Source: Telmatactis stephensoni (Eukaryota; Cnidaria; Anthozoa; Actiniaria; Isophelliidae). From it: a DNA stretch of 64,000 bases. The DNA is taken from assembly GCA_029948255.1 (NCBI GenBank), contig JALIZF010001814.1, positions 434,001 through 498,000 on the forward strand, given 5' to 3'. The translations under genes and the position numbers were made by a program. The notes under the pieces are model-generated. The model ran no database searches. It saw only the letters and a program-made list of their open reading frames with translations, and was not told the origin of the DNA. Positions within the stretch are counted from its first letter, which is position 1. Each line of letters starts with the position of its first letter. This document shows positions 45,743 through 60,449 of the stretch, piece by piece.

Positions 45743-47154
45743 AGTACATTTAGATAATCATTTTATAAAAACATTAAAGGCACAGGAGGCTTGTATTGAA
45801 ATGTTTTTGGTTCACTACTTTTGCATACCCATGATACTTTGGAGTCTTGGGGGATGGCTAGCATTATAGAAAGTCACTTTTTACTAATAATAGACTTTTC
45901 AACATCAATTTGCATACTTCTTTTAATAAGCTTTGGTTTTGTCAATTTGCCAATGTGTAAGAATTTTGGAGTTGCTTTGTCATTTATACCATTTTGTTTG
46001 TATAATTATCTCAAATACAATGGTAGCCACCTTCAATTCGCAGCCATTCTTTAGGGTCATCAGGCAGTTCTAAGCTCCCCAAGAAATGTCATTACTTGGA
46101 GAGCTTGGCATTGTGTGAAGACCCAAAGGATGAAGGTGACATGGCTGCGACAAAAGCTACCCACAATTTTGAAGGAATGATGGGTTTTGTAAAAGTAGAG
46201 ATCAATAGTGTCATTCATTGTGAAAATATTTTTCAACTCAATATTACTTGTATATGTAAGTAATTAAAACATCCAGTTTACTGTATATTTTAGAGCAGAT
46301 TTTGCATGGGTGTGAAAAGGACTGTGCCATGCCGTGGCCATGTCAGTGGCATGTTAAAAACAATCGAAATTCCAGTGCCTTTTTCACAGTCATATGAAAT
46401 TAATGTACTCTCCTGCCAAGTCACATTACATAAATAGATTTTGCATTAAATTACTGAGTAAACTATGAAAGGTCCCATAATTCATAGGCTGCCGTTTGTT
46501 TTGTCAGACATTTTGTGAAATAAAAACTCTGTTTTTTATCATATATTTTCGAAATAGATTTGGAAGGGGGGGGGGTATCCATGGAGAGGTGCAATGCACT
46601 ATAGGTGATAAGAGGAACTGAGGATTTTGATTACATTAAAATTCTCCGTCCTCACAACTTTTGTTTTGTTTAACAGGCTAGTGTATTTAAATAATACAAA
46701 ACAGTTTTGTATTATTTAAATACACTAGCCTGAGCTCTCACTAAATTGCCACGGCTACAAAGAATCTGCTTTAAAACTGAAAAGAGAAATTAGTCTACCC
46801 TTACCGTTAAAACGTTTCACTATAAAAATTCAAAAACAATTGATGACAGTTGATTCTAAATCTTTGTCTTATGATGACTGAAATGCATTCAAAACCTGTT
46901 AGTGCCAAGATTTCAATTGAGCATTCCCAAGGTTTTTATTTAAATGCCTTTTGAATAATAATAACAACTTTATTGGTCAGGGTAGCACCGTTACCATTGC
47001 TGATAATTTTCAGGTGGCCTATACAACAGCTATAAAAACTATAAAATGTGATAGCATCGTTCACAATTATTCTAGACGAAAGGTTCACTCTCACGGTAAT
47101 TAATAGTACACTTAGACTAGAGACCACAGATTTAAGATTTATTGGTGTCGTTTA

Positions 47155-47200
47155 CTATACATGTTTCGGCAACTACATTTGCCATCTTCAGTAGTGAGGA
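47155..47200 (-). repeat. Penelope-type terminal hairpin, minus strand
   Basis: On the minus strand: CTACTGAAGATGGCAAATG, then TAGTTGCCGAAACATGT. The stem GGCAA/TTGCC is bounded by CTGAAGA and GAAAC, the same layout as at 8375-8404. This arrangement is familiar from the ends of Penelope-like elements. No reverse transcriptase is nearby. Confidence 0.45.
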
Positions 47201-48282
47201 GATTTTACAATGATAACCTATTTATACTAAATTTTATGATCAATTGTCAAGAAAGAAAAGAAAGGTTATTGTACAATATTTCTTTCATTTGATGGCTGTT
47301 GAACGAATTTTTTTCCCCGAAAAAAATGGTACGTTAAAAAAATAATATCAATTATTTGTGTGCTGTTGATTGTCGCTCTCCTTCAACCTTGGTACTTAGC
47401 ATTCAAACAATGGGTTGCTTTGATGTGACGTAATAATGACAGGGCAATTCGAAAGTGGCAGTCCTAATAAAGGTACTTCCAGTGCTTCCAATATAACTAT
47501 TGATAATCGTATTTGAATATGACAATTATGGGTGTGAAACGTAGTCATCATACATAATGTATACACCTATTTCAAAGAATGTCGGGCGAGAGGCTTCAAG
47601 CCTAGCGACTAGACCGCAAAGGAGTTTGGGTAGTTGATAAAAATTACTCATTTTGGCTTTGGTCTTCATTTGAAGCATCAACAAATGAAGAACTTTGTTC
47701 TATACGCTCAACACCAGCTGGTTGAGAATTGTCATGCTGATAAGTGTTTTTTTAGCTTTTAGTAATGATTCCTACCCATACTCCATTTCGGGTGAGTCGC
47801 GTAGACTTCAGTCTATTTGCCGACAGCGTTAATTTGACAATATAACTCAGACTTGCCAATTGTACAGTCTTATCAGTCTGAACTTGAAGCTCATTTTCTT
47901 CAATACTGTTTGAGAAACACTAGACAAAGGATATGTAGAGCTCACTGTAAAAAGCGCTGATCAAAAACTATAATTTCGATTTGGATTGTTTTTGCGGAAA
48001 CAAATACAGTATGGGGGTATATAAACAGCAGTTCGTGGTTTAAAATACACCTGAAATCTTTATCACAAGATCAACGAGTAAGCCATTAAGTTCATCACAC
48101 TTACTGAAGAATCAAGCACAGCGAATGAATTCGAGAAACTGTAACAACGTCTCCCAGTCACTGGATTTTTTTTAAAGGCTCTCTTAAAGAAACTGCCTAT
48201 TTTTGACTTGCTACGCTTAACTTATCTTGATATCAAGGTTTATAATATGGTTGTAAAACTTATAGGCATTAGTCTATAGAAC

Positions 48283-48500
48283 CAAGGATGGTTAGTTATT
48301 TAGTGCACAGTTGGTTAGTGCGCGGCCTTCGGTGCAAAAGGTCCGGCCAGAGTTCGATCCCCGGATCTCTCATCCTTAACTTGTTTCAACTTCTTTCCTT
48401 TCTGTGTAGCTTTAAGTGGTTTTCAATTAAAAAACGGAGCACTGATGGAGAGAGGGGTGTAAAATGAGCGCACCGTCGACCTCAAGTTTATTAGTTATTC
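48283..48500 (+). mobile_element. tRNA-derived SINE, second family
   Basis: GGTTGGTTAGTGCGCGGCC (A-box side) and GAGTTCGATCCCCG (B box) are followed by CTTTCTGTGTAGCTTTAAGT and ACGGAGCACTGATGGA. A fuller minus-strand copy is at 50219-50495. This copy has an extra AGTTATTTAGTGCACA in the head. It ends just downstream of the GPCR stop. Confidence 0.75.
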
Positions 48501-48576
48501 AAATTACTGTCACGAGTCATGGACGTAAAATATGGTCGCTTTTCCTTTCCTTTACTGAGTCTGGTACTATAAGGTT

Positions 48577-49551
48577 TCAGTGGTCATCCACGGTTCCTAC
48601 TGCATTACGTGATTTTGACGTAAAGAGACACCATTTTCTTATTATGGCTTTTGTATTCTCACGGTAAATATCATTGAAGATAACATAAATGAAGAAATTG
48701 TACACGAAGCTCATTCGTACAACAAAATAGACTGCGAACAGTAAATCTGCTTTTACACCCGCGGCCAAGATGTTGAGAGTCCCAACTAATACCAGAACAA
48801 CAACGATGGCAGAAATAAGTTGGCTGATGTAGAGTAGTGCGACGATAGTCACGGACATTTTCAAAACTTTTTTGTTCTGCTTTTCTCTTCTTTTCCTGGC
48901 CAAGTCGGCCGTCTGGTTTCCTGGTACTGTGTGAGTACGAAGCTTGTAGACGATTAAGGTATAGAGGGTGGTTATAATGGGAAGTGGGACGCCGACAGTA
49001 AGGGCTATGAGAAAAAGGAGATAGATTGTTTCCTTAGGTAACTCTTCGTTTTCTACAGAACAATATGTTGTGCCTTGACGTGTAACTAGCTTGAAATAAT
49101 ACAGATGAGGTGATGCGATCAGGGCTGAATAGATCCATATCCCTGGTATGATGTACTTTAGTTGAGATCTAGTGAAGCCTCCCTTCATGGGATGGGCCAC
49201 GGCGTAGTATCGATCGATTGCGATAAAAACGCAACTGTACATTGAAACCGCAGTCGATGTGTCGGTGACAAAAACATGAAGTTTGCACCAAGCAAGTCCA
49301 AAGGAATTGGTTATTAGCCATGTTTTGTCAAAGATGATCTCCACAGTGTACGGAGGAACAAGAAACAGAGTCGCGAGAAGATCACTGACTGCCATGTTGG
49401 CCACCAAGAAATTGGTGGTAGTTCTCAATCGATTGTCTTTGTAGATAATCCATACAATGAGAGAGTTTCCAACGATGGAAATGAGTAAAAGAAGACAATA
49501 GGCCATCGTTTTGGGGATTTTCTCATATTCGAAGTTCGTATTGGAAGACAT
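48577..49551 (-). CDS. Complete single-exon class A GPCR, orphan
   Basis: 324 residues on the minus strand from ATG at 49551. TM1 contains SIVGNSLIVW, TM2 MAVSDLLATLF, TM3 ends FIAIDRYYAV (the DRY region), ECL2 has a Cys (TYCSVE) that can pair with the Cys of AWCKLHVF, and ICL3 is basic (LARKRREKQNKK). TM6 reads VALLYISQLIS without CWxP, and TM7 reads FVYNFFIYVIFND, where NPxxY is replaced by NxxxY. Short N-terminus with an Asn early but no clear signal peptide. It looks like an intact anthozoan rhodopsin-family receptor. Ligand unknown; loss of both switch motifs makes its signalling mode uncertain. Confidence 0.92.
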   Translation of the reverse strand: MSSNTNFEYEKIPKTMAYCLLLLISIVGNSLIVWIIYKDNRLRTTTNFLVANMAVSDLLATLFLVPPYTVEIIFDKTWLITNSFGLAWCKLHVFVTDTSTAVSMYSCVFIAIDRYYAVAHPMKGGFTRSQLKYIIPGIWIYSALIASPHLYYFKLVTRQGTTYCSVENEELPKETIYLLFLIALTVGVPLPIITTLYTLIVYKLRTHTVPGNQTADLARKRREKQNKKVLKMSVTIVALLYISQLISAIVVVLVLVGTLNILAAGVKADLLFAVYFVVRMSFVYNFFIYVIFNDIYRENTKAIIRKWCLFTSKSRNAVGTVDDH

Positions 49552-50218
49552 GTTTTCATCTGATCATGTTTGATGAATTTGAACTTTTTTTAAATAATAC
49601 AAATTACAACAACATGGCGTTTGGTGATCTCCAGGAAGTTTTAAGCTGGTCCAGACGTAATTGTGTTTCTATGATGGAGAGGAGAATTTCAAACAACCGA
49701 TCTTGTAAGTGGACTGGCGTGCCAATCGTTCTTGACAAGTCAGTGTGCTCTATACGTCACGTAGAGAACCCACGATGGCTTTGATGGACTTATAATAACT
49801 AGTTTAACAACTCTCTCTGTGATATTGAAAACATAGAATCCCACACTGATTTATAGTTATATTTTAGAACATTGTCGGTTTGACTTTTTTTGCTCTTCAG
49901 TATATTTATTATTATTACCAGGCATTTATTCTGCCACAATTATCAAGTCCCGATACCGCTAAGTTAAAAGTATTTTCAGTTGTCAAGGAATTGTTGTTTA
50001 AATTTGCCGGGAACTGTGGGGAATACCGCCTTGTTTTCGCCTGTGTAGGGAAACTTAGAAAGGCAGCAATACAAATGAAAGAATTCAGTAATACAATCCA
50101 ATTATCTTTGAAGCTATTGTAAGACATGTTTTAGTTTAGCAATCCAAATAAAAACGTCGACCCATTCTACAGTAATTATACTTTCAAACTGGTGCACTTC
50201 AGGCTATATGATTGACAG

Positions 50219-50495
50219 GAAGGTAAAAAGGTAAAGGTTTATTTACTAGTATTTTACCTCGAAGAGCGGGGAGTGGTTGCCCAATTCTCCCGAGCCAAGG
50301 GCTCGTGTTTAAGCTTCCGAAGGTGCACCCTCTACCCCCTCTATCCATCAGTGCTCCGTTTTAAGGGTATTTAAAGCTAATTAAAGCTACACGGAAAGGA
50401 AAGAACTTGAAACAAGGATGTGAAGTCACTGAGAATCGAACTCGGGACCTCTCGCACCGAAGGCCGCGCACTAACCAACCGTGCCATCCTTGCTC
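50219..50495 (-). mobile_element. tRNA-derived SINE, second family, near full length
   Basis: Minus-strand read: GGATGGCACGGTTGGTTAG (A box), GAGTTCGATTCTC (B box), CCTTTCCGTGTAGCTTTAAT, AACGGAGCACTGATGG and a tail with AATAAACCTTTACC. It matches 48283-48500. Confidence 0.8.
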
Positions 50496-51315
50496 CTAGG
50501 AAATTTCTCATTTGGGGGTTTTGTCGAAATTAAACAGCCACTCTAGTGAATTCTTTTGTAAGTGGGACATGCCTGCAAATAGCGTAATGGCCCGGCCAGT
50601 TTTTTAACGCTGGCTGCTTTGGTCGATCGGATTTTCTCTCTAAAATTAAAAATTAATATCAAAATTAGTATCAAAATTTTGGATGTTCATATTGTTTTGG
50701 CTTTCGGATGCAGAAGTCTTGCCTGTTTAAATAATTCTAGATCTCATGTCATATTATAATTAATTTGGCTTGAGTAATCTCAAGTTATATTTTAATTAAA
50801 GATCTAGATGCTGTTATGTTTTGACCCATGGAAAGCCAGTTGTCGTCATTTGTAAGGAATTTACGACGCAGATGGAATGACACCTGCACAGAACGTTTGA
50901 TTTACAGCCAATCCAAGCGAAGTTCAGAATTGGTTCATTCTTGCGGTTTATTCTCAAAGTATACTGGCATACCTCGTAACTCCGCTCGTAAACGACTGCG
51001 CGCTATGAACGATACCAATTTCGATTTCTCGAACTCCCGATTTCTCTGAAACGTAACCAACTGTTTTCATTTCCCTTTTACATTATAATGACCTCGTTCG
51101 TACGCTAGACATCAGTTACGTAGACACTGTATGTCAATCATTGCCAATCATTGTGACATGTCAGTCCTGGGGGTATTATTCTTTGAACGAGAAACGAGAA
51201 TCTGAAAAATAACGGAACTTTGAAATGGTACGGTACTACGTCAAGTACAATTAGAATCTATAATTACATATTCCAAATTCTAGGAAAATGGTAGAGAGGG
51301 GAGGGGCTTATGTTC

Positions 51316-51382
51316 AACCTCGTTCTCAGGGCCTTTTCCCTTCGTTTAGGGGCAGAAAAGAGCCCTGGGAACGAGGTTGGCT
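51316..51382. mobile_element. 67-bp hairpin element
   Basis: CAACCTCGTTCTCAGGGCC and GCCCTGGGAACGAGGTTG are inverted ends around TTTTCCCTTCGTTTAGGGGC. Same style as 35475-35555. Confidence 0.8.
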
Positions 51383-52155
51383 TATTTTTGCTGCGAAACC
51401 GATTTCCCGGAAAGTGTACAAAATTGCACCACAGAATATTCTTGTCCAAGGAAGTTGGAAAGCACATCTTTATAGCTTGAAGCGGCATCACAAGGAAACA
51501 TGTCCAACAAGGTCAGTAATTCAGCAACTGTGATATACTCTGAGTCTACAATTTTGTTGTTACGATTGTTGTTATACTGTTCTTCCTTGACACAGCTTTT
51601 GTTATGCTGCTGAAATGGTTTTGAGTCGGAAAAGATTGAAAATTCGCTTATTAAGCACATTCGTTGGTTGGTCTGAAACTCGTCGGTTCATTTTGGTTCT
51701 CGCTAGCTATCCACACTGATTCCGTAATTAAAACCTTCTCTTAAACAAAAGTAGAACGGCGTTTTGGTGTGAACGAAAAGCCTATTATCTTATAATTATG
51801 GCTATCTGTAGCGATAAAAACGATGCATTTTCAAGTTCATCTTGAAGAATATGGGCATAGTAAAATAGCCTTGCATTTCGTGAGAAAAAACGATAAATAG
51901 TGCATTAGTGATTTGTCTTCTCTTGCACTGTGGTAACGTATGAAATAAGGTGGAATAAAATGATGAATTTTTCTGATGAGAGTCAAAATTTTGCAGAAAA
52001 TCAAATCGCAAATTAACAGAGATTTAGAATAAAAACTATCTAGCTAACGATGCATGCAATCCATGTATAAGTTCCACCAGAAGAGGATAACAATTAAGTA
52101 AAACGCATTTGGTAGCCAAATTTGACGTGTTGCTCTTCATTTAAACTACTTTTAG

Positions 52156-52950
<795 letters not shown>

Positions 52951-55196
52951 AGACTCAAGCAATGAAATCAGCTGAAACTGTCTGACTATATGTTCGACAG
53001 TGCTCGATTTTTGACTATTTTCGCACGTCCTAGACGTACTTTATTTTAATTTTATCAGGTTATATACACACACTTTTTAATGTTACTATTCTCAGCTTGA
53101 TAATAATAATCTAATAATGCAAGTACGTGAGGCTGTCTAATTTCAAATATTCGTTCAGCGTGTGTGCTCATTTTGCGCATGCGCGTCTGCTGTTATTTTC
53201 TTCCAATAAAGCCATGTCATGTTTTCTTGGCATGGATTGTATTTTAATGTTAGCTTTCGTTTTAGTTTTTCATAAAGCCAAATAAATGACTTTTGCACTA
53301 TATTTGGATGTCAAATATGTAATATTAAGAGGAGATTTTTTTCAATATGGAGTAATAATGGCCAAAAGTGCCAAAAATTAGCCCCTTGTACAAGTTTTAA
53401 TTCAAATTTTCGTTTTGGATTAACACTCAAATTCAATTTTTATCAGTTAAGAATTGATCTACTAAGATACAATGCCTGTTTAAAACACTGAGACTTTTGA
53501 GTTGTACATTTAGTGGTTGTCCTGTATTTTTATTCAATAGCAACTTTCAAGCTGAATGTAAAGAATTACATGGCAATTGAGCGAAAGAAGGCCTAAAACC
53601 CATTTTTGATACAAATTTTTCACTTTGGATTAACACTTTTACTGATTTCGATTTTATTCAACTTTTATTAATCAAAACCACTTACAAATAACCTAAACTT
53701 TTCTGAAAGTTTATATAACTTTAGCTTTGTACAACAGTTATTCTTTATATGGCTAAATCGTTTTTGTTGCCCGGTGCTTGAACGTGAAAAAAAATCTCTT
53801 AATCTGTAACAGTACTGCAATATTAATTTAAACTAATAAAAACTTTTAAATTTTTTGTCATTACAGGGGACTATAGAGAGTAGAGAAACGGGTTAAAGGG
53901 GCTATCACTCGGCAACAACGATGATGATGCAACAATGGGATGAATTGTATGATGAATTAGGATATCAGTACAACTGAACAACAATTTTCTTAAAGAAGCA
54001 AAATAAGAGGCTGCTCCCTCTAAATTATGAATACTGATCTGTAGCTTTACGGTACGGTAATGTTGCGCGCACTTTATTGAACATACTGTTTGCAGACTGA
54101 TATCAATCAAATCTGTACGGTATACGTTACTATGGTGCAGCAATGTGCGCGTAAAGTTAAATTAAAATCATGTATTAATCATGGTTGCAACGATGTGTAC
54201 TATTTCAGTTCCACGCGGTTCTGTCCCCTGTGGTATACAAAAATGAATAAAATATAATAAGAATAGCTAGCTCTCTAATCTATTCGAAAACACGAAACAA
54301 AAAGAAGAATATTCTTCTTAGCAGTGTCTTAACTTTTATGAGTTCTACAAACCGAAGAAATTTGGGTAAATTTTCATGTTATAGAAAGATTACAGATTTC
54401 CTCATCAAACTAAAGAATTTTTTGTTCAAGTTCTTCATCATTTCTCAAACTCAGATTAATTTTAAAATTTTTTAAGTATTATTAGTGTTGTGAAATGAAA
54501 TTTAAAGGAGGACGCCCCCACTGTTTTTTTATAGTTATAATTGCTCTGACTTTATCAATGCTTTATGTATGAAAGGTAATTGAGCTTTGAATATTCTACC
54601 ATGAATTAAACTTTCAACAAACACAAAAGAATATTGGGTAGCATTGTTTATTATATGCTATATGAAGAGTTAGGTACAATGAGTCGGCTGATTCTTCAAC
54701 AAAATGCATGTATAGCGCTTTTTTAAGCTTAATTTACCTTAAAATTCAGTTTTTCCCATCCTTTGTGAAACGACACAAGGGCTGGAAGGGGTTTTGCGTG
54801 ATCCGTGATTTGACTCAAATTCAGTGCGTGATCCGTGAAAGAAAGTGATTTTGGCTTAATTTTCGTGAAATCGTTATTAGAATATGCGTGATTTGTGAAT
54901 TGACTGAAATTTGAAGCGTGATTCGTGATTCGTGATCAAGATCCCCTTCCAGCCCCTGTTGACTAGTCTTTATGATTGAAAAATCTCATTCGAAGTACTA
55001 CATGCAGTGCTTTTATTATAAGTTCATTCAGATTTACCAAAAACATAATTGGAACTTATCCCATGGATATATGGACGACATTTATTTTTAATTTGTTTAT
55101 TGGACAGTAATCCTGAAACGTAGCTAGTCCTTCAAAACACGAAACCCTTTTCGCTGGACGAACAAACTTACAAAACTCTAAACTTTTTTGTCCATA
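52951..55196. other. Intergenic upstream of FReD gene 1
   Basis: No gene supported. A single diverged unit of the 60.45-60.95 kb array occurs around 54045-54090 (TTACGGTACGGTAATGTTGC, then GCGCACTTTATTGAACATAC), and there is a foldback at 54775-54960. The last about 120 bp resemble the FReD 2 promoter. Confidence 0.6.
54775..54960. mobile_element. Foldback with reiterated TGATCCGTGA
   Basis: ACAAGGGCTGGAAGGGG and CCCCTTCCAGCCCCTGTT are inverted ends. The body repeats GCGTGATCCGTGATT and variants (GTGATTTGTGAA, GTGATTCGTGATTCGTGAT) five to six times. Related to 18640-18850. Confidence 0.75.
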
Positions 55197-57706
<2,510 letters not shown>

Positions 57707-57852
57707 TTTAGATGTGTATCAGTTAAAATTTCTCGACTGCATGGTTTAATTAGTTTATATGGATTAAATGTAGCATGGGTTTCCCGCGTACACGCGTGGA
57801 GGACCTGGGTGCAAATAAAACATTTTTTCTCATGATAAGGACACTTATAGCT

Positions 57853-58010
57853 ACAGCGGGGGACAAAAGGTTTCGAACACTTCCCTGTGTAATGACCCCC
57901 TTTCCCCCTATCCAATGTTGGCTGGTTTGCCGTGGCGCTGGACTTCCAGAAGGTAACCAACATTGATTTGGGGGAGCGGGGGTGTTCGAACTATTTTTGG
58001 CCGCCGCTGT
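57853..58010. mobile_element. 158-bp MITE, twin copy 1
   Basis: Ends ACAGCGGGGGACAAAAGG and the imperfect inverse TTTTGGCCGCCGCTGT, with inner pair TTCGAACAC/GTGTTCGAA. It appears identical in sequence and length to 59102-59259. Confidence 0.9.
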
Positions 58011-59101
58011 CTGAGTGTTGCAAAGAGGTGTGGTCTACTTGCGTGACTATTAGTTAGTTTGGAGTGGCGTGACTCTGGCAAGGCTGTAGCCGTGTATTCT
58101 TTATAGAGTTGTAATAAACTGAGCAGTATTATTTAATTCTTAGAAAAAATATAGACTGTGAATGTGTCTTAAGGTGATTTTAAGAACCTAGTTTAAGGGC
58201 GAGAATTTGGCATTTAAGAGTCTTAGGAACAGTACTTGTAGGTGAACTGCCCAAGCAGACGGTTATGGTTAAGTAGAATAACCTGCTACTTAACCATCAT
58301 AAATAGTCGTTTAAAATACATAAAGGAAATTCATTTTATAAAATGACTGATTTTCTAGTATTATTGACTATAAATACACAAAACAAGAAGCCAGAAATCG
58401 CCATTTCTCTTCCATGGATACCGAAAGTGGAGCGGTTAAGTTTGCACTGCGAGTTTGATAAGGAAATGTACAATTATTAGTCTTGAGTGAAAACGTGCAG
58501 GTTAACCATTTACTTAACCGTTTGCGTTTCACTCTGCATTTCACAAAATTTGCAATTTTTGTGTTTTTATAAGCTTTTCAAGCTCCCATACTTTAATATC
58601 TGTCAGTATAAAGCTCTGTAATCAGTGTAAAATAATAATAATGAAGTGTATTCCTGGAAATGGTTGACGGTTATTTCAAGTTTTCCTTAACCAAGTTAAC
58701 CGCCACGCGAACAGCGATCTCCAAGATAAGTTTTTTTTGCACCCTAAGTGTATTCCAATTATTGCAATATTGTTTGCAGCGACAAACAAAGGTATTTTGG
58801 TGATTTGTATGTTTTACCAACTTTTTGGGGGATTTCAAGCGTCAAAACCCTTCGAAGACCAAGCATTTGTGCAAAAAGAAATTAAATCGCCATATCGGCA
58901 AACAAATTTTCATCTCAGAGCTACTTCCACGAAGGTAAAATACAAATATTTCAGATTGATCGGTATTCTTACTAATAAATGGTTAATATAGAAAGATATA
59001 AGCCGGAGTACTAAGCTGCTCAAGTGAATTTTCCGCCTGAAATTTTTCCAAGTGTCTACTTAGCGCTTCAGCGCATGCTCCAACTTTTGTCTAGAGACAA
59101 G

Positions 59102-59259
59102 ACAGCGGGGGACAAAAGGTTTCGAACACTTCCCTGTGTAATGACCCCCTTTCCCCCTATCCAATGTTGGCTGGTTTGCCGTGGCGCTGGACTTCCAGAA
59201 GGTAACCAACATTGATTTGGGGGAGCGGGGGTGTTCGAACTATTTTTGGCCGCCGCTGT
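59102..59259. mobile_element. 158-bp MITE, twin copy 2
   Basis: Same ends and body as 57853-58010, same orientation, 1.25 kb apart, with unrelated flanks. Two separate recent insertions are more likely than a local duplication. Confidence 0.9.
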
Positions 59260-59543
59260 AGGTTAATAAACTTAATATAACTGATTTTGTACACAAACCA
59301 TATTAGGGTCAAAGATCACAATGTCAACTGCCACGTTAATTTGGCAAATGCCACTCATAGATATAATGCTCTGTACTTTGGGAGAGGTGAAATTTTGATC
59401 AGCGTAAATATCTCCCAGAAGTTTTCGTGAAATATTTGGGAAAGATTTTGTGAAAGGATTTGAGGAGTGGTAACGATTACAGGTTTTGGTGTACTTTACA
59501 ACAGCAGCTTTTGTTTTCTTTTCTCAGCCAGGGAGACTAAAAA

Positions 59544-59954
59544 CCCCGGGGGGGGGGGGGGGGGGACTCCTATATATAAGAGGACGGGGATGCTCGTCGG
59601 AAATTTTGAAAATGACCCCTAAAAGGTACCTGAGTGGGAGTGGCAACAATTCATTTCTATCCCTAAAAGGTACCAATTCAAAAACAATAATAAAGAATTA
59701 AAGTAATGATGAAACACTTTGTTATCGATGTGCTTTGAAGATTCTGATTCAGATCATCGAAATCGTCCCTTTCATGCTTATTATTAGTTTATTTACCCCA
59801 AAACAGTCCCTAAAAGGTACCATGTATGTCTCTGGTAGTCCACTTAAGTCTGAGACACCCTAAAAGGTACCAGATTGCAGATTTTGACCCCTAAAAGGTA
59901 CGACGAGCATCCCCGTCCATTTACGATTGGAGTCCCCCCCCCCCCCCCCCCGGG
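59544..59954. mobile_element. 411-bp foldback with G/C-run ends and CCCTAAAAGGTACC repeats
   Basis: The left end CCCCGGG plus a G run, ACTCC and GGACGGGGATGCTCGTCG mirrors the right end CGACGAGCATCCCCGTCC, GGAGT, a C run and CGGG. CCCTAAAAGGTAC(C) occurs at about 59617, 59661, 59808, 59858 and 59888, all in the same orientation. Confidence 0.85.
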
Positions 59955-60285
59955 CTAAAAACATGCAAAAGAGTTAGCCCGGTTACCAACCTTAACTCGG
60001 CTTCAATAAGTGGGAGACTCAAATGCAATGACCCATCGCAAGAGCAAGTCTGTTGCTGTTGTTCAGTTCAATAAAGGTGTTGCACATTTTCTGCTTGCAT
60101 TTTATTTCCTTCTTTTTTGTTTTATTTTCATCAGTTTTCTATGTACAGATAAGCAGTGAAAAATTTTCTATTCATATGAATTTTCAATAAGGCCATTACA
60201 TTTTTTCATGGAATCCATTTCATTTTAGCGTTTGTTTAAATTTGATATACTAGCTTGTTTTGGATGTCAAATCCTAATATTTCAT

Positions 60286-60317
60286 ATGATGAAGGCTGTC
60301 ACAAGTACAGTCGAAAT
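60286..60317 (+). repeat. Penelope-type hairpin, diverged
   Basis: ATGATGAAGGCTGT, loop, ACAGTCGAAATGTC, followed by AAAGTAAATAAAATC. A 5-6 bp stem with one G-U lies between (A)TGATGAA and GAAA, as at 8375-8404. The core C is replaced by A. Confidence 0.4.
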
Positions 60318-60449
60318 GTCAAAGTAAATAAAATCTACTGCGTGTTACCCCGCAAAATTAGTAATTCCTTTAGATGTATTCACACGGCGAGAGCTTCAAG
60401 AAGAGCACAAATCCTAATACTGTAACACAAATTTGCATTTAGTTCCAAG

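Larger units (their letters stand above)
45743..48576. other. Intergenic between PPIB and GPCR
   Basis: No gene seen. Holds a diverged MITE (46294-46412), a 60-bp perfect palindrome (46674-46733: CAGGCTAGTGTATTTAAATA and its inverse), a Penelope-type terminal hairpin (about 47155-47200), a MITE end near 47426 and a tRNA-derived SINE (48283-48500). Confidence 0.6.
49552..52155. other. Intergenic / unresolved 5' region of the 3CxxC gene
   Basis: Holds the GPCR 5' flank, a full SINE (50219-50495) and a hairpin (51316-51382). Missing 5' exons of the 3CxxC gene should lie here; an open stretch at 50828-51049 and one ending KRHHKETCPTR before a GTCAGT donor (about 51493) were considered, but neither could be joined in phase. 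Confidence 0.5.

Noticed and set aside
45821..46054. 77-codon hydrophobic open frame after PPIB
   Set aside because: AT-rich chance frame in the 3' flank; no signal, conservation or splice evidence.
48464..48667. Plus-strand frame opposite the GPCR
   Set aside because: Composed of SINE tail and antisense of the receptor C-terminus.
50425..50495. tRNA gene on the minus strand
   Set aside because: Same reasoning: tRNA-like head of a SINE with a 200-bp body and a second copy at 48.3 kb.
51400..51500. Possible upstream exon ending KRHHKETCPTR with a GTCAGT donor
   Set aside because: Its phase does not fit the acceptor at 52155, and no start could be tied to it.
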